DNA of 64,000 bases. It comes from Sabellastarte sp. h YS-2021. Lineage: Eukaryota; Annelida; Polychaeta; Sabellida; Sabellidae. Position 1 is the stretch's first letter. Each line of letters opens with the position of its first letter. Made by a program: the position numbers and the translations under genes. Where the stretch lies: assembly GCA_964017235.1 (NCBI GenBank), contig OZ024929.1, positions 28,703,464-28,767,463 on the forward strand. Direction: 5' to 3'. The notes beneath the pieces were generated by a model that was given only the letters and a program-made list of their open reading frames with translations, was not told the origin of the DNA and ran no database searches. This document shows positions 39,801 to 51,800 of the stretch, piece by piece.

Positions 39801-42800
39801 TGCTGCAATTCTACAGTGTGGTACACTATCTGAATTTTTTAGTATAGAACGGGGATGCAGACAGGGAGATCCCATATTGGCTTACCTGTTTATCCTGTGC
39901 GCCCAAATAATGTATCTTTTAATCATAAATGACAAATGTTTAAAAGGAATTTCAGTGAATGGCAATGAGTTTAAGATCACACAGTTTGCCGACGATACAA
40001 CTTTAATTTTGGATGGAAGCAAAAATACCTTGTTAGCTGCTCTAAATGTGTTAGAGGTGTATGGTAATATGTCGGGTTTAAGGATAAATATGGATAAAAC
40101 TAAACTAGTCTGGATAGGCAAAAAAAGAAATTCAAAAGATAAATTTGATGTGGGAAAAGAATTAGTGTGGGGTGCTAGCAATTTTACTCTTCTGGGCATT
40201 AACTTTTCTGTGGATTTAACAAATATGATTGAGTTAAACTATCTTTCCACTATTAAAAGTCTTGAGAAACTTTTCAACTTTTAGAGTCATAGATACCTAA
40301 CTCCAATTGGTAAAATAACAGTGATAAAAAGTTTGGCCTTGTCCAAGCTTAATCATTTGTTCACATCATTGCCTTCACCGGGAAAGAATATATTGAAACA
40401 GTTAGAAACAATGTTTTATAATTTTATCTGGAGCGGAAAACCTGACAAGGTAAAAAGAAAAACTTTATCAAGACATTATTTTGATGGTGGACTAAACATG
40501 ATAGATCTTAGTAATTTTATATCTGCTATTAAGATGACTTGGATACGAAGACTATACAATAACTCTGAAACACCATGGGCTAAATTGGCAAAAATGTATC
40601 TAGGATCAATCCAAAAGACTGTTTTATTTGGGTCATATTATAGTCTAAACATGGCTAGAAAAACAACAAATAAATTCTGGTCTGAAACTCTATACTGTTG
40701 GAGTAAACTTATTGATAGTATTCCAATTAATAATGTAAGTGATGCTCTTTCTAGGCCTCTTTGGAATAATCCAATGGTATCCAAGGCAAATCTTTTTCTA
40801 CCCGATTGGTATAATAATGGCATTATATCGATTGCAGACATTGTTTTTGGAAATGGAAAGTTCATATCCCAGAATGATTTGAAAACGGTGTATCACATAA
40901 GAACCAATTTTTTGGAGCATCACAGAGTCATTACCTGTGTCAAAAATTACTTAAGTAAGCAAAAGGATGCTTCTAAAATACATAAAAAACCTACTCTCCC
41001 AATTCAAATAAAAATCATTAGCAAATCACAGAAAGGAAGTCAAGATTTTTACAAAATATTGGCTAACCAAAACATGGTACATGATATCACCTACTATTCA
41101 TTCTGGGAACAAACTTTGGGTATTACGATTTGTACAGACATGTGGAAACGGATATTTCAAGTATGTTTTAAGACAATAAAAGACAATGACTTAATTTGGA
41201 TGCAGTACAAAGTGTTGTACAGAATACTAGGTACAAATGATTTATTGTTTAAAATTAATAGACATGATGATGGTAAATGCAATTTTTGCAAAGAATACAA
41301 TGAAACTATATTGCATCTTTTTGTACAGTGTAAAAATGTACAAAATTTTTGGTCTGAATTAAAAACCAACATGCAGCTCATACTTGGAATTGACCTTGCA
41401 ATAGACCCATCAACTATAATACTAGGAAACCTCTTAACAAAGGTTGATGCCATTCCTTTAAATACTGTCTACCTTGCAGCTAAATTATATATTTTTCGAA
41501 AGTCAAAGTTAAATCAAATTCCAAATTATTCAAATTTTTGTAACGTCTTTAAAAAAATATATTTTGAACAGGAATATGTTGCCAAATTGGAATTAAAGAC
41601 CATAAACTTTACTAAAATATGGGGACACTTTTCACAAATTTTTACTGCTTAGTTTTATAAAATTTTGTATAATATATGGATACTGTTCTTGTATTTGACA
41701 ATCATTTTGTTTCTAGAAATAGTGTAATAATTTTTTTTCTAAGTGTACATTGTCCTGTGTTCTTGTGTTTTTATTTGTAACAATTGTTGTCTTGTATGTG
41801 TTGTATGTTAACAAAAATAAAATAAGAAAAAAAAAAAAAAAAAGAGTTTCCGAATATCACTGCTGTCCCCATTTTAAAATTTGGAACTAGCAGGCATTTG
41901 TCCAGGACACTGAGATCTATCACAGGGCGCCATTTATTGCCGGGTTCTGGTACAAGAAATAATCTGCTTTAAAACCTGGAGTTGTGCAATCCTTGAGGTA
42001 GTAAATTGTGCCTTTTTGAAGCATTTGCGACACTCTTAGGTAGCCATGTTTTTCCTGTCTGTAACCGCTTTAAATTATGGGATGTACAGACATGGGCGGA
42101 TTCGACTGGAATATTATTCGATAAACCTTCTCAAGATTTGCACAACCCTTGTATTTGGTACGGAGATCTGTTGAAACTGGTCATTAACCTTTTGTGACCG
42201 AGTTTCTTTATAAAATTTGTCAACTCCATTTCACAGCTTGGAGGGACAAACGCATGTTGAGGACACAAAGATCCCTACTGGCCAATGATATTGTGGGATT
42301 AATGCAAAGAAAATGCCAGGAATGGTCATCCATCCACGGACTAACCTTGCCCAATGCAGTTTAACTTCCTTGAATAGAGAAGAACTCCTGGTGCAGCCTA
42401 TCCGTACTGTACACTTATAAAGCACATAGCACATCAACGATCTATGTCTTGATAAACAAAACAATATTTTCATCCATAAGAAGCACCATTGTGTCAGATA
42501 TGATAGAAGTAACAATTTACTGAGAAAATCCAGCGACTTGTAGTCATTTACAGAATAAATTGTGTGTAAATGAACATAGTAAATGTAACACAATATTTTC
42601 AGCAACATGGCGGATTGTTTTCCTGTCTGTAGCACCTGCAGTAGAGCTACATGAAAGGGGAGTTTTGATTGGAGGGCTACATAGTACCCATTCAAAAACT
42701 GCACAACTCTGAGATGGCAATAATATTTCCACTTAAACCAGCAATTTATAGTTAGTTCTTCTACTACACCAGAATCCCCTATTTCATTGAGAATATTGGT

Positions 42801-45800
42801 GGGAAAGCATATGTATTATCTTCTCTATAATGAAGTAATAAATGGTCCACCAGCCAGTTGTAGAATAAAGACAAGGCAATGGAGGATTAACCATCTTGAT
42901 GCCTGGTTTGTAGGTTGAAAGCAACGTTGATAAACTTCTGAAGTAGATCTTGTAGGACTGACTGTTTTTCAGGCTACAGGAAATCAGCTAACTGCTGGTA
43001 TGGTCGAGTACTATTGAATGGTTACTGCTGCATTCATTCATAAAAATCCACCAGGACTTCATGAGAGGGATTTGCTATTGGATGATCTGAAGTATATTTT
43101 TGGATTCGAGATGAAGGGTCATCTTCTGTGTGTCTACCAAGTAGAGAGGCTACTAGCTTTCTGGAGGTTTAATTACTAACCCCAGAAAACGAGTTTTAAT
43201 CTGCCCAGCTATCAAATCTCAACATCATCTGGTGTTGCAAAAGCAAACTCTAGTAGATCTTCTACTGCTAGCTGTTTTTCAGTCGCAGGAGACCTCTTAA
43301 CGCCATCTTCAGCAAAATGTGGCTAGTTCAAAGACTTCTGATGAACATCCCTCATAAATGAAGAGGTAGGCAGCTTGAACCAAAAAACTGAAGAATCTCC
43401 TGTAACAGATCCTCTACCAAAAGCTGTTTTACAGCCAAGGGGGATCTAAGAATGCTGTCATGGATTACTCAACCTTCAGCATGAAATATTGTACTTCAGA
43501 TCTGTAGAATAGGAAGTCTTAAACTTCTTTCTTCTAAGCACGAACTCTATGAATTCTAAAAGAACGCATCTGCCGTCTTGGAAAGGGGCAGAGTTGAAAA
43601 AGCTTCACGTGTTGCCTCCCCGACGACCAAAAATTGAATGAGGATCTCTCGACAAAGTCCAACCGACAATGTGTTGTGCGCATGCGCACCTATCACTAAC
43701 TACGGGGTTCACCTCTCGAACAAGAATAATTTTTAAATATTCTTGTTGGTCGCCGTGTTTTGCCTCCACAAAACCAAGTAAGCATTTGTGAGGATAAGGT
43801 AAGGCTATTTTACGCAATAAAACTTCACTTTAAGTCTATGTCTGGTTTAAGTCCTTTTGTTAAGTCCTTTTTAAAAACTTGTCTGCTATTAAAACTACAA
43901 GATTCAATCAGACTCACCATAAACAGTGACTTCTGCATAGCCTTCACCTCTTCCTGTGTCGGTGACTGCCAGACACCTGTACCTGCCTGCATCTGCTGCA
44001 GTCACCTGAAGAACAATAACTTGTTATACAAATAAACCCCATGGTGTGTAGTGAAGCAGGAGTGAGTTTCTGACTAAATGAGTTTGACCAATGTAAGTAG
44101 TGAGCGTCAATAGAAAACAGTTTCAACTAGTGTTGTAAGGCTCTGAATTGTAAACCATCAGATGATGGTCAACCAAGTTAGGTCAAAGTTTCAAACCCAT
44201 AATGCTTAAGGTAGCAAGTGTGTTACCACCTAAACCCCTCAAAGCTTATGTGATTCATTTAACCTTTTAAAATTCTCACATATCTGCTCATTTTCAACCA
44301 TTTCAAAGTAGTGTATTGTGTAGTTTTGCCACATGAAAAAGGGCTTATGGTCTCTGTGACCTTTAGAAATATCACTTTTTGTATGTGTCATACTGCACAT
44401 TTATACCTCAGCGTTGTTACAGAGTTTGAATGGTTACACAATATACGTAGCACTGCATGTCATATACCTATCATACCATGTGTTTTTCTGGAGATAATTC
44501 AGCCAATTACCTGCAAGATCTCCAACACACCATCTTCTACTCTTGCACTGCGTGGCAAGGCTCCACCTACTTTCTGCCAATCAATTTGTACGTTGCCACG
44601 GCTACGGATGGAACACACCAATCGGAGTGGCTCGCCTGGTCTCACTGTTGCCGCTCTGGGGGAAATGGTTACTGTTGTGACAGCTGCAAAAAACATTTCA
44701 AATTAATTTTCTTGAAATGAAAACTTAACATAACATATTGATCAGAAAAATAATGAAATAAAGCGAACATTTTAAGTACGATTTTTACCACCTTTAAATA
44801 ATAGTTGTGTTTCTTATTATTTTAGTCTATACTTGGACACCTACCATTGACAGTGAGTACAACCACAGACTCTGTCTTTCCATCTTCATTAGATGCAGTA
44901 CACAGGTACTGGCCTGAGTCCTCTTCTCGTGTGCGTGGGATGGTCAACACGCCACCTTGAATCACATGCTGCCGAGGCAGGATGCCCTGCACTCTGGTCC
45001 ACTCTACAGTAGGGAGCGGGTTGCCTAGGTGCACAAATTATCATCAAATTTAATATCATAAAAATGTTTATAGTAATATATACAATAGGACTTATTTTAT
45101 CAAAAAGTTAATTCAATAGCAGGGGATATCTGGTTGCTTCAAAGCTTAAAAAAGGACTATCACTGACTGGTACAGTAGAACTTAAGAGAGTGCAATATGG
45201 TTTATCTAAACTTCCACTCAATAGCTGTGTGGGGAATAAACAGCAATTACTACAGTGGAATTAGTTTCATCTAGTGGTTGTGAACTAGTTACATCCACTA
45301 CCAAATATATTCTGTATGATTATTAGCATTGGAAAATGGTATTGCTTATAAGGACTTGGTATTCACGGATGTATTACAAGTCTAAATACAGCTTTTTACT
45401 TGAAAAGGGAAACAAAATCTAATTCTTATAACAAACACTAATCAAAATATAAAGATAAGTATATATCAGCCGCTAGTCTCATTCAATGAATCCTAGCTTT
45501 AAAATTATATCTATTAGTTAATATGAAAAAGAAAATTTATAAAGCATTATACATTCATGGAAGTTTATAATATAAAAATAAACTTTGAAAACCAAGTTTA
45601 CATCAAAACTTTAACCTTGAAGTATTAATTATCATACAGGTAATATAAAAGATAGTGATATTCTGAATATGGAAGTTCAATATTTTTAAATATAAAATAA
45701 AATGAATGCAGTGTTATGCAAGGACAATATAATGTTGGAAAATTACTGTAAGACAATACCTTTATTCAAAGCTTACATACACATTTTGCAATTAATATAG

Positions 45801-48800
45801 TTAACTATACAAGGGTAACTATAATTTTTCTGGTGTATAGTGGTACTTGTGGTCATAAAAGGTCAAAATATAATGTGAAACTGTAAAACAGAGCAGCTAC
45901 GTTAACTAAATCAAGTGAGGGTCTTCATGTGTATATATTTTATTTTAAATAAAATCTTCAATGAATGAAATATGCTTACTGATTTATATACAAGTTTTTA
46001 ATGGGACATTAGTTGATGAATTCCAAGTATTTTAGGGACTTTCAAATTTAATTGTTTCTTGGAAGTTGAATCTACATTCAAATGCTGACCTACTTCAGCA
46101 GATAAAGGCATACATTTGTGTTTTTGTTGGTTACATTACACACATAACTCGAACATGGTATTTACAATTGTGGTTTTTACTTCATACACTATTTACCATA
46201 ACAAAGATTCCTCAAGTTAATTCACATATTCACTCTGGTATGAAACTCCAATTCTCTCTATCCCAGTATAAACTCAAACTAGAGACTACATGGATTTCTG
46301 ATCCAATTTACTGCTTTGCAGGCACAGTATTTCCTCCAAAAGGAGGAACTCAAAACTAAATAGAACTAGACCTAGTACATCAGAGAACAGATGCAAATTT
46401 GTATCCACCGGAAAGACAACTCATCAAAAACCAGTGAACCATCATTTGACCTTGAAGGAGGGGCCAAAGGTCAAATCTGAAAACATCAGAAAATTCCCAG
46501 CTCATGATTTCTTATAGGTTGGTTTCACAATGCAAACCTCTAGGACCAATAATAAGCAAGTTATAAGCACTTTTAAGTTTAACTGTCCTCATTTGACCTT
46601 GAAGGAGGGGCCCAAGGTCAAATCTGACCACATCAGAAGATTCCGATCCCATGATTTCCTATAAGTTGGTTTCACATTGCAAACCTCTAGAACCAATTAA
46701 TAACTAGAGGATCGCTCGCAAAAAAAAAGATAATGTTTTTGCATAGCAAAAACAAAGCGTCCCGAAAAGGATATAAAGGTGAGTGCTAAAGTATTAAGAA
46801 AATGCTTCGTTTCTAGCTTTATACTGTTGTGGCAACCAAAGTCAGCGCAGTCTGCTCTATCTAGCACGGTTTTCAAGATATAAGCATTTTTGTGTTTTGC
46901 AAAAAATAAAAAAATTAAAAATGTCCGCTATATTTGGCGAGACAAAAATATTTTGAAAATTGGCATGGCTACTCTGCAGAGATACCCAGCAGGTCAAAAA
47001 TTTTGTTGAGTTCGCTCCATATAGCACGATTTTCGAGATATAAGCATTTTTGTGTTTTGCAAAAACTTTGAAAATTCAAAATGGCCACCATTTTTGGGGA
47101 GACAAAAATTTTTGTCAAGACCACTGCCACGGTGTGTATCTCCTGCCGAGCATTAAAGCAGAAGAAATAGCTTTTCCGAGATATTCACAATTTTTCATTT
47201 TCCTGTGTGAAAGCTCTTCCAAAAGTAGGTGAATGAGTTATTTGAGAAAAATTGGCTATCTGCAATACTATTAAGAGATAATTCATATTTACTCATTTTG
47301 AGTAGGTGAATAATTATCTATGGGTCTGAAACTTCACCAAGTGAAAGCTCTCCCAAAAGTAGGTGAATGAGTTATTTGAGAAAAATTGGCTATCTGCAAT
47401 ACTTTTAGAGATAATTCGCATTTACTCATTTTGAGTAGGTGAGTAATTAGCTATGGGTCTGAAACTTCACCATGTGAAAGCTCTCCCACAAGTAGATGAA
47501 TGAGTTATTTGATAAAAATTGGGTATCCGCAATACTTTTACAGATAATTAGCATTTACTCATTTTGAGTACGTGAATAAATAGCTATGGGTCTGAAACTT
47601 CACAGAGTGAAAGCTCTCCCAAAAGTAGGTGAATGAGTTATTTGAGAAAAATTGGCTATCTGCAATACTTTTACAGATAATTCACATTTACTCATTTTGA
47701 GTAGGTGAGTAATTAGCTATGGGTCTGAAACTTCACCAAGTGAAAGCTCTCCCAAAAGTAGGTGAATGAGTTATTTGAGAAAAATTGGCTATCTGCAATA
47801 CTTTTAGAGATAATTCGCATTTACTCATTTTGAGTAGGTGAGTAATTAGCTATGGGTCTGAAACTTCACCAAGTGAAAGCTCTCCCAAAAGTAGGTGAAT
47901 GAGTTATTTGAGAAAAATTGGCTATCTGCAATACTTTTAGAGATAATTCGCATTTACTCATTTTGAGTAGGTGAGTAATTAGCTATGGGTCTGAAACTTC
48001 ACCAAGTGAAAGCTCTCCCAAAAGTAGGTGAATGAATAATTTGAGAAAAATTGGCTATCTGCAATACTTTTAGAGATAATTCGCATTTACTCATTTTGAG
48101 TAGGTGAGTAATTAGCTATGGGTCTGAAACTTCACCAAGTGAAAGCTCTCCCAAAAGTAGGTGAATGAGTTATTTGAGAAAAATTGGCTATCTGTAATAC
48201 TTTTAGAGATAATTCGCATTTACTCATTTTCAGTAGGTGAGTAATTAGCTATGGGTCTGAAACTTCACCATGTGAAAGCTCTGCCAAAAGTAGGTGAAGG
48301 AGTTATTTGAGAAAAATTGGCTATCTGCAATACTTTTAGAGATAATTCGCATTTACTCATTTTGAGTAGGTGAGTAATTAGCTATGGGTCTGAAACTTCA
48401 CAGAGTGAAAGCTCTCCCAAAAGTAGGTGAATGAGTTATTTGAGAAAAATTGGCTATCTGCAATACTTTTAGAGATAAATCACATTTACTCATTTTGAGT
48501 AGGTGAGTAATCAGCTATGGGTCTGAAACTTCACCAAGTGAAAGCTCTCCCAAAAGTAGGTGAATGATTAATTTGACAAAAATTGGCTATCTGCAATACT
48601 TTTAGAGATAATTCGCATTTACTCATTTTGAGTAGGTGAGTAATTAGCTATGTGTCTGAAACTTCACCAAGTGAAAGCTCTCCCAAAAGTAGGTGAATGA
48701 GTTATTTGAGAAAAATTGGCTATCTGCAATACTTTTAGAGATAATTCGCATTTACTCATTTTGAGTAGGTGAGTAATTAGCTATGGGTCTGAAACTTCAC

Positions 48801-51800
48801 AGAGTGAAAGCTCTCCCAAAAGTAGGTGAATGAGTTATTTGAGAAAAATTGGCTATCTGCAATACTTTTAGAGATAAATCGCATTTACTCATTTTGAGTA
48901 GGTGAGTAATTAGCTATGGGTCTGAAACTTCACCAAGTGAAAGCTCTCCCAAAAGTAGGTGAATGATTAATTTGACAAAAATTGGCTATCTGCAATACTT
49001 TTAGAGATAATTCGCATTTACTCATTTTGAGTAGGTGAGTAATTAGCTATGGGTCTGAAACTTCACCAAGTGAAAGCTCTCCCAAAAGTAGGTGAATGAG
49101 TTATTTGAGAAAAATTGGCTATCTGCAATACTTTTAGAGATAATTCGCATTTACTCATTTTGAGTAGGTGAGTAATTAGCTATGGGTCTGAAACTTCACC
49201 AAGTGAAAGCTCTCCCAAAAGTAGGTGAATGAGTTATTTGAGAAAAATTGGCTATCTGCAATACTTTTAAGAGATAATTCGCATTTACTCATTTTGAGTA
49301 GGTGAGTAATCATCTACGGGTCTGAAACTTCACCATGTGAAAGCTCTCCCAAAAGTACACGAATGAGTTATTTGATAAAAATTGGGTATCCGCAATAGTT
49401 TTTGAGATAATTAGCATTTACTCATTTTGAGTAGGTGAGTAATTAGCTACGGGTCTGAAACTTCACCAAGTGAAAGCTCTTCCAAAAGTAGGTGAATGAG
49501 TTATTTGAGAAAAATTGGCCATCTGCAATACTTTTAGAGGTAATTCGCATTTACTCTTTTTGAGTAGGTGAGCAATTAGCTATGGGTCTGAAACTTCACC
49601 AAGTGAAAGCTCTTTGGGATAGCTGCTCTGCAGAGATACCCTGAAGATAAAAAATTTCGTCGAAATCGCTCTATGTAGCACGGTTTTCGAAATATTAGCA
49701 TTTTTGTGTTTTGCAATTTTTGCGCAAAAATTCGAAAATTCAAAATGGCCGCCATTTTTGGCAAGAGAAATTTTTTTTGAAAATTGGCATGGCTACTCTG
49801 CAGAGATACCCTGTGGGTCAAAAATTTCGTCGAAATCGCTCTATCTAGCACGGTTTTCGAGATATAAGCATTTTTGTGTTTTGCAATTTTGCGAAAAATT
49901 CGAAAATTCAAAATGGCCGCCATTTTTTGCGAGAAATTTTTTGTCTGAAAATTGGCATGGATACTCTGCAGAGATACCCTGCAGGTCAAAAATTTCGTCA
50001 AAATTGCTCTATCTAGCAGGGTTTTCGAGATATAAGCATTTTTATGTTTTGCAATTTTTGCGAAAAATTCGAAAATTCAAAATGGCCGCCATTTTTGGCG
50101 AGACAAAACTTTTTTGAAAATTGGCATGGCTACTCTGCAGATATACCCTGTGGGTCAAAAATTTCGTCGAAGTCGCTCTATCTTGCAGGGTTTTCGAGAT
50201 ATAAGCATTTTTATGTTTTGCAATTTTTGCGAAAAATTCGAAAATTCAAAATGGCCGCCATTTTTGGCGAGAAAATTTTTTTTTCAAAATTGGGATAACT
50301 ACTCCGCAGAGATACCCTGCGGGTCAAAAATTTCGTCGAAATCGCTCTAACTAGCACGGTTTTCGAGATATAAGCATTTTTGTGTTTTGCAATTTTTGCG
50401 AAAATTTCGAAAATTCAAAATGGCCGCCATTTTGGGCGAGACAAAAATTTTTTGAAAATTGGGAAAAGTACTCCGCAGAGATATCCTGCGGGTCAAAAAT
50501 TTTGTCGAAATTGCTCTATCTAGCACGGTTTTTGAGATATAAGCATTTTTGTGTTTTGCAATTTTTGCGAAAATTTCGAAAATTAAAAATGGCCGCCATT
50601 TTGGGCGAGACAAAATTTTTTTGAAAATTGGAAAAACTACTCCGCAGAGATACCCTGTGGGTCAAAAATTTCGTCGAAATCGCTCTATCTAGCACGGTTT
50701 TCGAGATATAAGCATTTTTGTGTTTTCCTTATTTGGAAAATTCGTAATGATTAATTAATCATTAATTACTCGGCCATTTCTTGACCAATCAATGCCAAAA
50801 TCTACTGATTTCCAGATTTTAATAGAATGAATGTATTTGCCAAGTTTCAGGTGAATTGATAAAATTCCTTTCAAGTTATCATCCGGACAAGCTTCCCCAT
50901 CGAAAAAAGACATGTTTGGTCATGTGACCTCTCTGATTGGTTGAAATGTCACTGCAGCATATTCAAAAAAATTCCCCAAGGCTACTGCCTAAACCTGCCA
51001 AATTTGAAAAGAATCCGCCTAACGGTTACAGAGTTATAAGGAAAACAAAATGCGGAGCCGGCGGAGCCGGAAGCCCTCCCATACACAAACAAGCGTCCCT
51101 TGTGGGACGCTTAATAAGGGAGATATAGGCACTTGTCCCCCATGTGGATGACAGCATTAATGAGTAAACTAAAAAGCTGTTATGCATACCTACAACCCCA
51201 AATCAATGTTCCTACCAACCATCAACTTCCTACACTTTATAGTTTCAGAGATATTGCCTGGACAAAATTTTAAAACGTCAAGGTCACTATGACAAGGTCA
51301 AATGTTAAATCAAGGTCACACCATGACGTTGCACACCTACAACCCCCAACCAATGTCCCTACTAAGTATCAACTTCCTACATCTTACGCTTTCTGAGATA
51401 TAGCCCTGACAAGATTTTATAGGTCAAGGTCACTACGGCAAGGTCAAAGGTCAAATCAAGATCACACCATGATGTTGCACACCTACACCCCCTAACCAAT
51501 ACGAAGTATCAACTTCTTACACCTTACAGTTTCCGAGATATAACCCGGACAAGGTTTATAGGTCAAGGTCACTACGGCAAGGTCAAAGGTCAAATCAAGG
51601 TCAGACCATGACGTTGCACACCTACACCCCCTAACCAATATCCCTACCAAGTATCAACTTCCTACACCTTACAGTTTCCGAGATATAGCCCGGACAAGAT
51701 TTTAAAGGTCAAGGTCACTACGGCAAGGTCAAATCAAGGTCAGACCATGACGTTGCACACCTACACCTCCTAACCAATGTCCCTACCAAGTATCAACTTC

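Larger units (their letters stand above)
36314..41843 (+). mobile_element. Non-LTR retrotransposon (L1/Tx1-like LINE), 5.5 kb
   Basis: Plus strand, opposite to the DIRS and the host gene. Layout: 5' tandem monomers (36325-37140), AT-rich stretch, an ORF2-type gene with apurinic endonuclease and reverse transcriptase (37847-41652), short 3' UTR, and a poly(A) tail of about 17 at 41827-41843. Flanked by a 348-bp duplication. No clear ORF1. Confidence 0.92.
32592..43822 (-). mobile_element. DIRS-type retrotransposon, element B, broken by a LINE
   Basis: Inverted terminal repeats 32592-32812 and 43617-43822, internal complementary region 32859-32962. Without the LINE and one copy of its target duplication the element is about 5.35 kb, shorter than element C (6.56 kb), because the gag region has been largely lost. 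Recombinase and RT/RNase H frames on the minus strand are readable but frameshifted. Confidence 0.9.
46704..51112. mobile_element. Inserted hairpin-ended, satellite-carrying element, 4.4 kb
   Basis: Flanked by TTAATAA on both sides (46697-46703 and 51111-51117, the latter overlapping the hairpin), inside a 145-bp repeat unit. The right end is a hairpin AAGCGTCCC, loop TTGT, GGGACGCTT (51091-51112); near the left end one arm recurs (AAAGCGTCCC, 46754). Inside: two 169-bp units, eighteen 133-bp units, then about seven more 169-bp units. Helentron/HINE-like by layout; inferred. Confidence 0.65.

Noticed and set aside
44311..44720. Two overlapping plus-strand ORFs of 131 and 87 codons
   Set aside because: Antisense shadows of the Ig exon 44511-44683.
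24154..49608. CRISPR-like arrays
   Set aside because: Units are contiguous 133-155 bp satellites without unique spacers, in an animal genome.
49576..50624. Overlapping open frames of 80-141 codons on both strands, with repeated peptides such as [12 protein letters not shown]
   Set aside because: They are translations of the 169-bp tandem repeat. Length not divisible by three, openness on both strands and no start or splice context argue against a protein.
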